A DNA stretch of 6,223 nt, from positions 1 to 6,223 of the forward strand of contig JBHIDJ010000169.1 in NCBI GenBank assembly GCA_046760105.1, in the 5' to 3' direction. Below the pieces are notes generated by a model. That model was not told the origin of the DNA. It did not search any database and saw only the letters and a list, made by a program, of their open reading frames with translations. Within the stretch, counting starts at the first letter, position 1. Every line of letters starts with the position of its first letter. This DNA is from JBHIDJ01 sp046760105 (GTDB taxonomy: Bacteria > Pseudomonadota > Gammaproteobacteria > Acidiferrobacterales > SPGG2). The translations under genes were made by a program, and so were the position numbers. Below are positions 1-5,919 of the stretch, piece by piece.

Positions 1-251
1 CGACCACCTGATGAGAGACCAGTGGGTCGATCCAGTTCGTTGGTCCTCGTGTAACTCTCTTTGACGCCGCTTGGGCCGTGGAGAGATAACCAAGCCTTTT
101 CAAAGATCTGCCGCCCTATTACGCGGGGTCACTCATGTTCCCGCAGGGTCGCCCGTCCGAAGTCTGCCCCATTTGGGCATCATGAGTTGACTTGTCTACA
201 CCCGAGGGTGCACCTTATGGAGTGGACAAGCCAGAGACGTGGAGGTTCGGA
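1..251. other. Upstream region without a convincing gene
   Basis: No long reading frame with recognisable protein content covers this stretch. The first 64 bases are open in frame 2 and end at a TGA at 62-64, so they could be the last 20 codons of a gene that starts outside the window, but the peptide is too short to recognise. The 3' part must hold the promoter and leader of the hydrolase gene. It contains TTGACT at 187-192, a good match to a -35 box, and a small perfect dyad, CACCC-GA-GGGTG, at 199-210, but no good -10 box at normal spacing. No tRNA or rRNA signature was seen. Confidence 0.5.
241..245 (+). promoter_or_regulatory. Ribosome binding site that decides the hydrolase start
   Basis: GGAGG ends six bases before the ATG at 252. 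This favours 252 over the in-frame TTG at 192, which would put 20 non-signal-like residues in front of an otherwise clean signal peptide. Confidence 0.7.
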
Positions 252-1184
252 ATGGCAAACCTCGCTTCGAAAGCGGTCCCATGCTTGCCAAGGTGGCTGG
301 TTCCTGCCGTAACGATGTTGATCGCATTCTCGGCCCCGCTTCGGGCCGAGGAGGTCACGCAGCAATTTCGCAATCTGACCGTGAACGCGAATCTGGAGCT
401 TGCCGAGGGTAAAGACTTCAGCGATGGCGTCGTCTTGATGCTTCACGGACTAATGGCGCACAACCGCATGGAGATCATGCGTACGTTCCAGGACGTGTTC
501 AAAGACAATGGGCAGAGCTCGCTCGCAATCAATCTAAGCCTAGGGCTGAATAACCGGCACGGATCTTACGACTGCGCATTACCGCATCGGCATCGGCTGA
601 GTGATGCCCCTGATGAGCTTGAAGCCTGGGTCGGCTGGTTGAAGACTAAAGGTGCGAACCGGATCACCCTCATAGGACATTCGATTGGTGCCAACCAGGT
701 TCTGGTTTTCGCAGCTGAGCGCGACGACCCTGCAATTACTGGTGTAATCCTGCTGGCACCCTCTACCCGATCTTACGAAAGGCTCTCGGCACGTTATGAG
801 ACACGATATAAAAAGAAACTGGCAGATGAACTCGCCCGGGCGCAATCGCTCATCGCGGCCGGAAAGGGAGACGAGCTCATGGAGAAGGTTGACTTCTTAT
901 ATTGCCCGGCAGCCACAGTAACCCCGACAGCCTTCTACGAATATTATCACGACCATCGGTTTGGCAACGTACCGTCCTTTTTGCAACGGCTTAAGAAACC
1001 CACTCTGGTTATTGCGGCCGGCATGGACGAGCTGCAACCCGATGTCGCCAAACGCGTCGCACCTTTTGTAGACGGGAAGAAGATTCATTTGGTTGTTATT
1101 GAAGGTTCCGGGCATTTCTTTCGCGATCTCTTTACCGATGACGCAGTCGAGGCAGCAGTCGCCTTCATGGCTGCTTCGAAATAG
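252..1184 (+). CDS. Predicted exported alpha/beta hydrolase
   Basis: A 310-residue protein with the alpha/beta-hydrolase fold signature. Residues 1-32 look like a Sec signal peptide: a basic start, a hydrophobic stretch (LVPAVTMLIAFSAPL) and a likely cut after LRA, so the enzyme should act in the periplasm or outside the cell. The oxyanion-type HG motif is in MLHGLMAH (about 63-70). The nucleophile elbow is GHSIGA with Ser144, the likely acid is Asp259 (AAGMDE) or Asp264, and the catalytic His is His288 (EGSGHFF). A lid-like, charged helical insert lies at about 175-215. The substrate cannot be read from the sequence; esterase or lipase-like activity is the family default. The gene is convergent with larC, so it is probably transcribed independently of the nickel-cofactor genes. 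Its codons are clearly more AT-tolerant (AAA, AAT, TAT) than those of its neighbours, hinting at a different origin. The fold assignment is firm, the specific function unknown. Confidence 0.85.
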   Translation: MANLASKAVPCLPRWLVPAVTMLIAFSAPLRAEEVTQQFRNLTVNANLELAEGKDFSDGVVLMLHGLMAHNRMEIMRTFQDVFKDNGQSSLAINLSLGLNNRHGSYDCALPHRHRLSDAPDELEAWVGWLKTKGANRITLIGHSIGANQVLVFAAERDDPAITGVILLAPSTRSYERLSARYETRYKKKLADELARAQSLIAAGKGDELMEKVDFLYCPAATVTPTAFYEYYHDHRFGNVPSFLQRLKKPTLVIAAGMDELQPDVAKRVAPFVDGKKIHLVVIEGSGHFFRDLFTDDAVEAAVAFMAASK

Positions 1185-1289
1185 GAGTGCTGGTCAAACA
1201 AGGAGGCAGCCCTGGCTTGCTAGGTTTTGTTTACTACCACTCCGGAACTCCGGCCTTCTTGAGACTTTCGATGAGATTAACGGTGTGCA

Positions 1290-2579
1290 TCACTCAGGGT
1301 CAGTGGCATCGCAGGCAGCTCGCGCCGCTACCAAGGCAGCGGCAAACACCTCCTTCACGGGTACGCCGTGGCTGCTCGCCGCAGCGCGGCACGCCTCGAA
1401 CTCCGGCGCGAGATTGGGCGGTAGGCCATCGCCGTCGGCCACCTTGACCGGTATGCGCCCAAACAGCGTTTCCACCTCCAATATGCGCCGCGGCCGCTCC
1501 ACTCGGTAGACCGGCCGCACGCGCACGCCGAGCGAGGTCGTTTCACTCAGTAGCAGCCGCACAGACGCATCCACCTCATCGCGCCGCACGAGCGCGGTGA
1601 TCATCATCGCCGGACGGCCTTTCTTCATGACGATGGGCACCGTCCAGGCGTCGAGGGCGTCCGCCGCCAGCAGCCGCTCGACGGCGTGCGCTGCCACCTC
1701 GGCCGTCATGTCGTCAACGTTTGCCTCGAGCACGGCGAACGGCGCGTCGCGTAATTTCTCCTCCTCGACCTCGCTGCGCCCCAGCACCACCCGCAGCAGG
1801 TTGGGCCGGTCGGGCAACTCGTGCGTGCCGCCGCCCCACCCCACTTGCTCCGGGCGCATCTCCGGCCAGCGCGCGTACCCGCGAGCGCAGGTCGCCACCA
1901 GGCAGGCACCGGTGGGGGTTACTAGCTCGGCGTCGATGCCGGCATCGTAAGTAGGCACGCCCCGCAGGCACTCCACTGTGGCAGGCGCCGGCAGCGGCAG
2001 CACGCCGTGGCGCGCGCGCACCGTCCCCCGTCCCATCGGCAGCGGGGAAACCACGACATTCGCGCTGAGCCAGTCGAGCGCCGCAGCTGCCGCCACGATA
2101 TCGACGATGGAGTCCACCGCACCGACTTCGTGGAAGTGTACATGGTCGACGGGTACACGGTGCACCGTCGCCTCTGCCTGCGCCAGAGTACGAAACGCGT
2201 CGAGCGCGATGGCGCGCGTCCCTTCGGGCAGATGAGCCGCTTCGAGCATGGCACGGATCTGTGCGTAGTCGCGCTCTGGTTGCGTCTCGTCCACGTGGAC
2301 CACAAAGCGTCGCGCAACGATGCCCGAACGCACCGCAGAGTCAAGCTCGATGCGGTACCCGCCAAGCGGTAGCGCCGCCAATGCGCTGTCGATGACGGCA
2401 CGCGGTACCCCAAGGTCAAGCAGCGCCGCCACCAGCATGTCGCCGGCAATGCCGCTGAAGGCATCGAGGAACAGCAGCTTGCCTCGCCCGCAGCCGCGCT
2501 CAAGATCTTCGCGCAGCGGCCCCGCATCGTGCCCATGACCGTGGCGGTGGGTATGTGCCGAACTATGGGAATGAACCAT
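1290..2579 (-). CDS. larC: LarC, nickel insertase of the nickel-pincer nucleotide cofactor
   Basis: LarC inserts nickel into pyridinium-3,5-bisthiocarboxylic acid mononucleotide in a CTP-dependent reaction, the last step of NPN cofactor synthesis in the cytoplasm. The 429-residue product carries the family hallmarks: DAFSGIAGDM at 39-48, the His-rich signature DHVHFHEVGAVDSIVD at 145-160, ANVDDMTAE at 286-294 opening the C-terminal domain, and MKKGRPA at 318-324. In Lactiplantibacillus plantarum the two halves (LarC1, LarC2) are joined by a programmed frameshift; here they are one uninterrupted frame. About 33 residues precede the usual family start and hold seven histidines within the first 17 residues (HSHSSAHTHRHGHGH), a likely metal-binding tail. 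No other ATG lies between this tail and the conserved core, supporting the chosen start. It begins two bases after the larB stop, so the two are cotranscribed and probably translationally coupled. Confidence 0.95.
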   Translation of the reverse strand: MVHSHSSAHTHRHGHGHDAGPLREDLERGCGRGKLLFLDAFSGIAGDMLVAALLDLGVPRAVIDSALAALPLGGYRIELDSAVRSGIVARRFVVHVDETQPERDYAQIRAMLEAAHLPEGTRAIALDAFRTLAQAEATVHRVPVDHVHFHEVGAVDSIVDIVAAAAALDWLSANVVVSPLPMGRGTVRARHGVLPLPAPATVECLRGVPTYDAGIDAELVTPTGACLVATCARGYARWPEMRPEQVGWGGGTHELPDRPNLLRVVLGRSEVEEEKLRDAPFAVLEANVDDMTAEVAAHAVERLLAADALDAWTVPIVMKKGRPAMMITALVRRDEVDASVRLLLSETTSLGVRVRPVYRVERPRRILEVETLFGRIPVKVADGDGLPPNLAPEFEACRAAASSHGVPVKEVFAAALVAARAACDATDPE

Positions 2580-2581
2580 CG

Positions 2582-3337
2582 CTATGACCGCTGCCGGTTG
2601 ATGAGGGTGGCGGCGCGCCCGGCGCCGAAGCCGTTGTCGATGTTGACCACGGTGACGCCGGCTGCGCAGCTGTTGAGCATCCCGAGAAGGGCGGCGATGC
2701 CCCCGAAGCTCGCGCCGTAGCCCACGGAGGTCGGTACGGCGATGACCGGTTTAGAGACGAGTCCCCCAACCACGCTCGGCAGCGCTCCCTCCATGCCGGC
2801 CACGACGATGATGACCCCGGCCTCGTCCAGCTTAGCGCGATGCTGGACCAGCCGGTGCACACCGGCCACGCCCACGTCGCAGATGCGCTCCACGCGGTTG
2901 CCATAGACCTCGGCGGTGATCGCCGCCTCTTCCGCCACCGGCAGGTCGCTCGTGCCGGCGCTGACCACACACACCGGATGCGGCCCGACTGGCTTGGGGG
3001 GTTTGCGCATCAGCACGGCGGTGCGCGACAGCGCGTGGTAGCGGACCTCCGGAATGGCGACCACGAGTGCTTTCCCGATCTCGGCGGGAAGCCGTGTCGC
3101 AAGCACGGTCTGACCGCGGGCATCGATTTCGCCGAAGATGGCAATCACCTGCTCCGCCGTCTTGCCCATGCCAAGAATCACCTCCGGGAACCCGGTGCGC
3201 AGCGCGCGGTGGTGGTCCACCGTCGCAAACCCCAAATCGGTGAACGGCAGGTCACGCAGCACGGTCATGGCCTGGTCGACGTCGATCACGCCACGGCGCA
3301 CATCATCGAGGAGCGCACGCACTGCCTTAGGGTCCAT
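2582..3337 (-). CDS. larB: LarB, pyridinium-3,5-biscarboxylic acid mononucleotide synthase
   Basis: LarB performs the first step of NPN cofactor synthesis: it carboxylates the pyridinium ring of nicotinic acid adenine dinucleotide and cleaves off AMP. The 251-residue protein has a short N-terminal helical part, the family motif DHHRALRTGFPEV (41-53) followed by GMGKT, and a PurE-like C-terminal domain with VSAGTSDLPVAEEA (125-138), DVGVAGVHR (154-162), AGMEGALPSVVGGL (180-193), PTSVGYG (202-208) and LNSCAAGVTVVNIDNG (221-236). Cys224 in the last motif probably corresponds to the cysteine that forms the covalent substrate adduct in characterised LarB. The start is placed at the ATG whose product begins MDPKAVRALL, the normal LarB beginning. 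An in-frame TTG six codons upstream (3355) would add MLHWRA, which is not typical and lacks a ribosome binding site. It leads the larB-larC transcript and is divergent from larE. Confidence 0.95.
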   Translation of the reverse strand: MDPKAVRALLDDVRRGVIDVDQAMTVLRDLPFTDLGFATVDHHRALRTGFPEVILGMGKTAEQVIAIFGEIDARGQTVLATRLPAEIGKALVVAIPEVRYHALSRTAVLMRKPPKPVGPHPVCVVSAGTSDLPVAEEAAITAEVYGNRVERICDVGVAGVHRLVQHRAKLDEAGVIIVVAGMEGALPSVVGGLVSKPVIAVPTSVGYGASFGGIAALLGMLNSCAAGVTVVNIDNGFGAGRAATLINRQRS

Positions 3338-3535
3338 GGCCCGCCAGTGTAGCAATCGACGGATGTTCCCTACTATACTAGGCGGCCTCTCGTTCCTGCA
3401 GGTCTTAGATCACAGCCAGGACTAGGGGTGTCAGGGCGCCGGCGTGCACGATTTCGCACTCAGTCCGGACCATAGGGTACACGTTCAAGAATCGCCTTGT
3501 GGGGTGCCCGTGCATGACCTACGGGGATAGACTTC
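3338..3535. promoter_or_regulatory. Divergent intergenic region between larB and larE
   Basis: These 198 bases separate two oppositely transcribed units of one pathway and must contain both promoters. I see no convincing long ORF, riboswitch-like structure or NikR-type palindrome by eye. A possible minus-strand -10 box is listed separately. The sequence CATGACC occurs at 3513-3519 and again at 3535-3541, where it covers the larE start codon; the two copies are 22 bases apart. Confidence 0.6.
3372..3377 (-). promoter_or_regulatory. Possible -10 box for larB-larC
   Basis: On the minus strand this reads TATAGT, five of six matches to the sigma-70 -10 consensus, and lies 34 bases upstream of the larB ATG. 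The hexamer at a 17-base spacing (TGCAGG on the minus strand, 3395-3400) is a poor -35 box. The promoter is therefore tentative and may need an activator. Confidence 0.3.
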
Positions 3536-4396
3536 ATGACCGACGTCGAAGCTAAGGCCCGCCAGCTGCGGGTGATGCTCGCAGAGCTGGAACGGGTCAT
3601 CGTGTGCTTCTCGGGCGGCGTTGACTCGAGCTTCCTGCTGGCGCAGGCGGTGGATGTACTGGGCAAGGACGCTGTCGCGCTGACGGCAGTATCGCCGAGT
3701 CTCGCCACCGAGGAGGGTGAGGACGCGCGACGGCTCGCCGAGCAACTCGGCGCGCGGCATTTGCTGGTCGAGACCTACGAGGTCGACGACCCGCGCTACG
3801 CTGCCAATCCCACCAACCGCTGTTATTTCTGCAAGACCGAGGTCTACGGCAAGGCCGTCGAGGAAGCACGGCGGCTCGGGATCGCGCACGTGCTCGATGG
3901 CTTCAACGTCGATGACCGCGACGATCTGCGCCCCGGCCGCAAGGCGGCGCGCGAGCTCGGTGTGCGCTCGCCGCTCAACGAGATCGGGTTCACCAAGACA
4001 GACGTCCGTGAGGCGGCTCGACGCATCAATCTGCCGGTGTGGGACAAACCGGCGCTAGCCTGCTTGTCCAGCCGATTCCCGTACGGAACCCGGATCACGC
4101 CCGAGCGGCTCACCCAGGTGGCGCGCTGCGAGCGGGTGCTGCGCCGCCTGGGGTTCCGGGTCTTTCGCGTGCGCTATCACGAAGCCGTCGCCCGCGTTGA
4201 AGTCGGCCATAAGGAGATCGCCCGCCTGCTGGAGCCCGACGTCAGAGATACGGTCTTGTGCGAGTTTCAGGAAGCGGGATTCACCTATGTCGCTGTCGAT
4301 CTGCAGGGATACCGCACGGGGTCCCTCAACGAAGCGATCAGCGCCCGAACGCGGGGAGCCGTGACAGTCCCGACTCCCAACGTGCCGGGCACCTGA
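3536..4396 (+). CDS. larE: LarE, ATP-dependent sulfur transferase for the NPN cofactor (three-cysteine type)
   Basis: LarE activates the carboxylates of the LarB product with ATP and replaces oxygen by sulfur, giving the dithio compound that LarC metallates. The 286-residue protein starts with an N-type ATP pyrophosphatase (PP-loop) domain, motif SGGVDSS at 26-32, and continues with ALTAVSPSLATEE (48-60), LDGFNVDDRDD (120-130), and the basic PYGTRIT segment after the key cysteine. Cys176 lies in PALACLSSR and carries the same number as the sacrificial cysteine of the L. plantarum enzyme. A CxxC pair, Cys96 and Cys99, lies in NPTNRCYFCK; together the three resemble the set reported to hold a [4Fe-4S] cluster in some LarE proteins. 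Length and ends are normal. A weak purine-rich site (GGGGAT, about 3522-3527) precedes the ATG. It is first in a likely transcript with the unknown gene and the metal transporter. Confidence 0.95.
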   Translation: MTDVEAKARQLRVMLAELERVIVCFSGGVDSSFLLAQAVDVLGKDAVALTAVSPSLATEEGEDARRLAEQLGARHLLVETYEVDDPRYAANPTNRCYFCKTEVYGKAVEEARRLGIAHVLDGFNVDDRDDLRPGRKAARELGVRSPLNEIGFTKTDVREAARRINLPVWDKPALACLSSRFPYGTRITPERLTQVARCERVLRRLGFRVFRVRYHEAVARVEVGHKEIARLLEPDVRDTVLCEFQEAGFTYVAVDLQGYRTGSLNEAISARTRGAVTVPTPNVPGT

Positions 4397-4424
4397 TCGT
4401 GAGGGTCGAGCCAGCGAACTTACT

Positions 4425-4433
4425 GGAGGAGGA
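4425..4433 (+). promoter_or_regulatory. Strong ribosome binding site of the unknown gene
   Basis: GGAGGAGGA ends six bases before the ATG at 4440. It is the strongest Shine-Dalgarno sequence in the window and suggests high translation relative to larE and the transporter, whose sites are weak. Confidence 0.75.
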
Positions 4434-4439
4434 CTAGCG

Positions 4440-5162
4440 ATGAAGATCGAGCAGACAAAGCCCGTAACCATCAGCGATCTGTGGTCGGGGGTGGAATCGA
4501 AGGTCGGGCAGGCGAGTCACTTGGAGGCGGCCGCGCAGGAGCTGGCCACGGCCATTCATGCCCAGTTCAAGGAGTCCGTCGTCCTGGCCCGGGTATTTTT
4601 CACGGTCGATTTCGATGATCTGCCGGCGTCCAACCAGGATTTCGTGCGTAACCTGGCGGGTGCCGATCTCGACGGCGCCACGCCGGTGCTGTCACTCGTC
4701 GGCACGCACGGCGAGGAGGCCGACTGGAACGACCGGCGCAAGTCCAAAGGCCACGTCGGCATCCCGTTGATCTCAGCCGCCTTTGTTGACGCCATCCCCA
4801 TGATCTCGCGGCTGCTGAAAGAGCTCGGCGTGCCCCTGGATTGGGTCGACACACACGAGTCCGACCTCATTCAGAAGAGCATCGGCCGCAGCGAAGGGCT
4901 GTTCTTCGTGAAAGATGCATCCCAGGCCACAGATGCGCAGAACCGCAAGATCATTGCGGCCCAGGACTTCGTGAGCCAGTATGGCGTGAAGAGCGTATTC
5001 GGGATCGGCGGCGCCTACCCAGGCGGTCAGCTCCTGGTCATCGTCTCCTTCTGCCGCGACATCTTCCCGCGGGAGGCGTCGGAGAACTTCTTGCCGCTGG
5101 TGAGCCTGTTCAAGGGCAAGACCGCCTCGCTCGTCGACAACGGCGAGATCTTTAAGAGCTAG
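4440..5162 (+). CDS. Conserved-looking protein of unknown function, possibly a GAF-like sensory domain
   Basis: A 240-residue soluble protein with no signal peptide or membrane segment. I do not recognise a named family with confidence. It begins with a mainly helical stretch containing ISDLWSGVESKVGQ (11-24) and an Ala-rich helix (28-41). Alternating hydrophobic strands follow, such as SVVLARVFFTVDF (46-58) and SVFGIGGAYPGGQLLVIVSF (185-204). The block VLSLVGTHGEEADWNDRRKS (83-102), then GHVGIPL, is so distinctive that it probably forms a ligand site. The alternation of strands and helices and the central RLLKELGVPLDWV helix remind me of stand-alone GAF-type sensory domains that accompany cyclases and kinases, but this is only an impression. 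Cys205 is the only cysteine, so iron-sulfur binding is unlikely. It sits 43 bases after larE and 67 before the transporter, same strand, and has the strongest ribosome site here. That argues for a real, well-expressed gene, not necessarily for a role in nickel metabolism. Confidence 0.85.
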   Translation: MKIEQTKPVTISDLWSGVESKVGQASHLEAAAQELATAIHAQFKESVVLARVFFTVDFDDLPASNQDFVRNLAGADLDGATPVLSLVGTHGEEADWNDRRKSKGHVGIPLISAAFVDAIPMISRLLKELGVPLDWVDTHESDLIQKSIGRSEGLFFVKDASQATDAQNRKIIAAQDFVSQYGVKSVFGIGGAYPGGQLLVIVSFCRDIFPREASENFLPLVSLFKGKTASLVDNGEIFKS

Positions 5163-5229
5163 AGCCGCAACGCCTGGCGGCGACGGCCAAACTCAGAGTC
5201 CTGGAGGCCGGCACCCCGGGTAGCGAGAC

Positions 5230-5919
5230 GTGCTGGATCTCATCCCGTTTCTCGCGGTGGGCTGGGTTCTCGGCGTGCTGCACAGCCTCGAGCCCGATCA
5301 TCTCGCCGCCATGGCGACTCTGGTAGGTCGGCGCCGTCGATCGCGCGTCGCCGACTTCGTCGACGGGGCGCTATGGGGTGTGGGTCATACGCTAGCACTG
5401 GGCAGCTTCGGGGTCGCGCTGATGGTAGTGGGCACCCAATCCCCCGGATGGTTGGAGCGCTTGCTCGAAATCGGGGCGGCCCTGATGTTGGTGGCGCTTG
5501 GCGTCGCCAGGCTATGGCGCGCTGGACATCGCCTGCACCGGCATCGCCACCGTCACGGTGATATCGAGCACGAGCACTACCATCTACACCTGGACAGCTC
5601 CTATCGCGCGCGCGAGCACCTGCACCACAGCCACATGCCGGTCTGGATCGGGATGCTGCATGGGCTGGCGGGCACCGGCGCGGTTCTCGTGCTGGCGCCC
5701 GCGCTGGTGGTGACCGACGTTCGCAATTACTTCTTCTATGTCCTAGCGTTCGGGCTCGGGAGCATCCTGAGCATGGGGGCATACTGCGGCGGGTTGGCCT
5801 CCCTGGGTGCCTGGCTGCAGGCCCGCTTCTCCAGCACAGCCTACCGGTTCGCAACGGCGACCGGGGTGCTCAGCGTCGGCGTCGGGGTTGCCTGGCTGTG
5901 GCGAGCAGTCGCGCCATGA
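5230..5919 (+). CDS. UreH/NicO-type nickel/cobalt transporter with a His-rich loop
   Basis: A 229-residue inner-membrane protein with about six predicted segments (about 3-20, 46-68, 76-95, 138-160, 166-195, 207-226). TM1 ends in HSLEPDH (18-24), the HxxxxDH metal motif shared by the NiCoT/NicO/UreH transporters. Further family features are GVGHT (50-54), HGLAGTGA (144-151) and FGLGS (174-178). The loop at 100-135 between TM3 and TM4 holds 13 histidines, as expected for a metal-collecting segment. The likely role is nickel (or cobalt) transport supplying LarC; direction and metal cannot be decided from sequence. The start is a GTG: a stop codon lies in frame at 5221-5223 and no ATG occurs before the first motif. 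The nearest good Shine-Dalgarno (GGAGG, 5203-5207) is too far away, so translation may be weak or coupled. The stop overlaps an ATG of the downstream cyclase remnant. Confidence 0.88.
   Translation: MLDLIPFLAVGWVLGVLHSLEPDHLAAMATLVGRRRRSRVADFVDGALWGVGHTLALGSFGVALMVVGTQSPGWLERLLEIGAALMLVALGVARLWRAGHRLHRHRHRHGDIEHEHYHLHLDSSYRAREHLHHSHMPVWIGMLHGLAGTGAVLVLAPALVVTDVRNYFFYVLAFGLGSILSMGAYCGGLASLGAWLQARFSSTAYRFATATGVLSVGVGVAWLWRAVAP

Noticed and set aside
1..64. Possible 3' end of a gene entering the window, or a tRNA tail (GGTCGATCC)
   Set aside because: Twenty codons are too few to recognise, and the T-loop-like string lacks the GTTCGA core and any acceptor or anticodon stem.
192..251. Upstream extension of the hydrolase from a TTG at 192
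   Set aside because: The 20 added residues would sit before a clean signal peptide, and GGAGG is placed correctly for the ATG at 252.
1242..1253. CCGGAACTCCGG inverted repeat between the hydrolase and larC, considered as a terminator
   Set aside because: The stem is only five pairs with a two-base loop and no T-run follows on either strand, so it cannot be called a terminator.
1922..2536. Long minus-strand frame of 204 codons inside larC
   Set aside because: It is an out-of-frame shadow of larC with Arg/Ser/Cys-rich nonsense composition.
2840..3352. Long plus-strand frame of 170 codons opposite larB
   Set aside because: It lies entirely antisense to larB, which has clear family motifs. Long antisense frames are expected in GC-rich coding sequence.
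3338..3355. TTG start for larB at 3355
   Set aside because: It adds six atypical residues and lacks a ribosome binding site; the ATG at 3337 gives the normal LarB beginning MDPKAVRALL.
3514..3555. Short leader frame of 13 codons overlapping the larE start
   Set aside because: It could be a leader peptide, but it has no codon pattern, repeated regulatory codons or attenuator-like structure to support this.
5240..5854. Minus-strand frame of 204 codons opposite the transporter
   Set aside because: It is antisense to a clear membrane transporter and has Arg/Pro-rich shadow composition.
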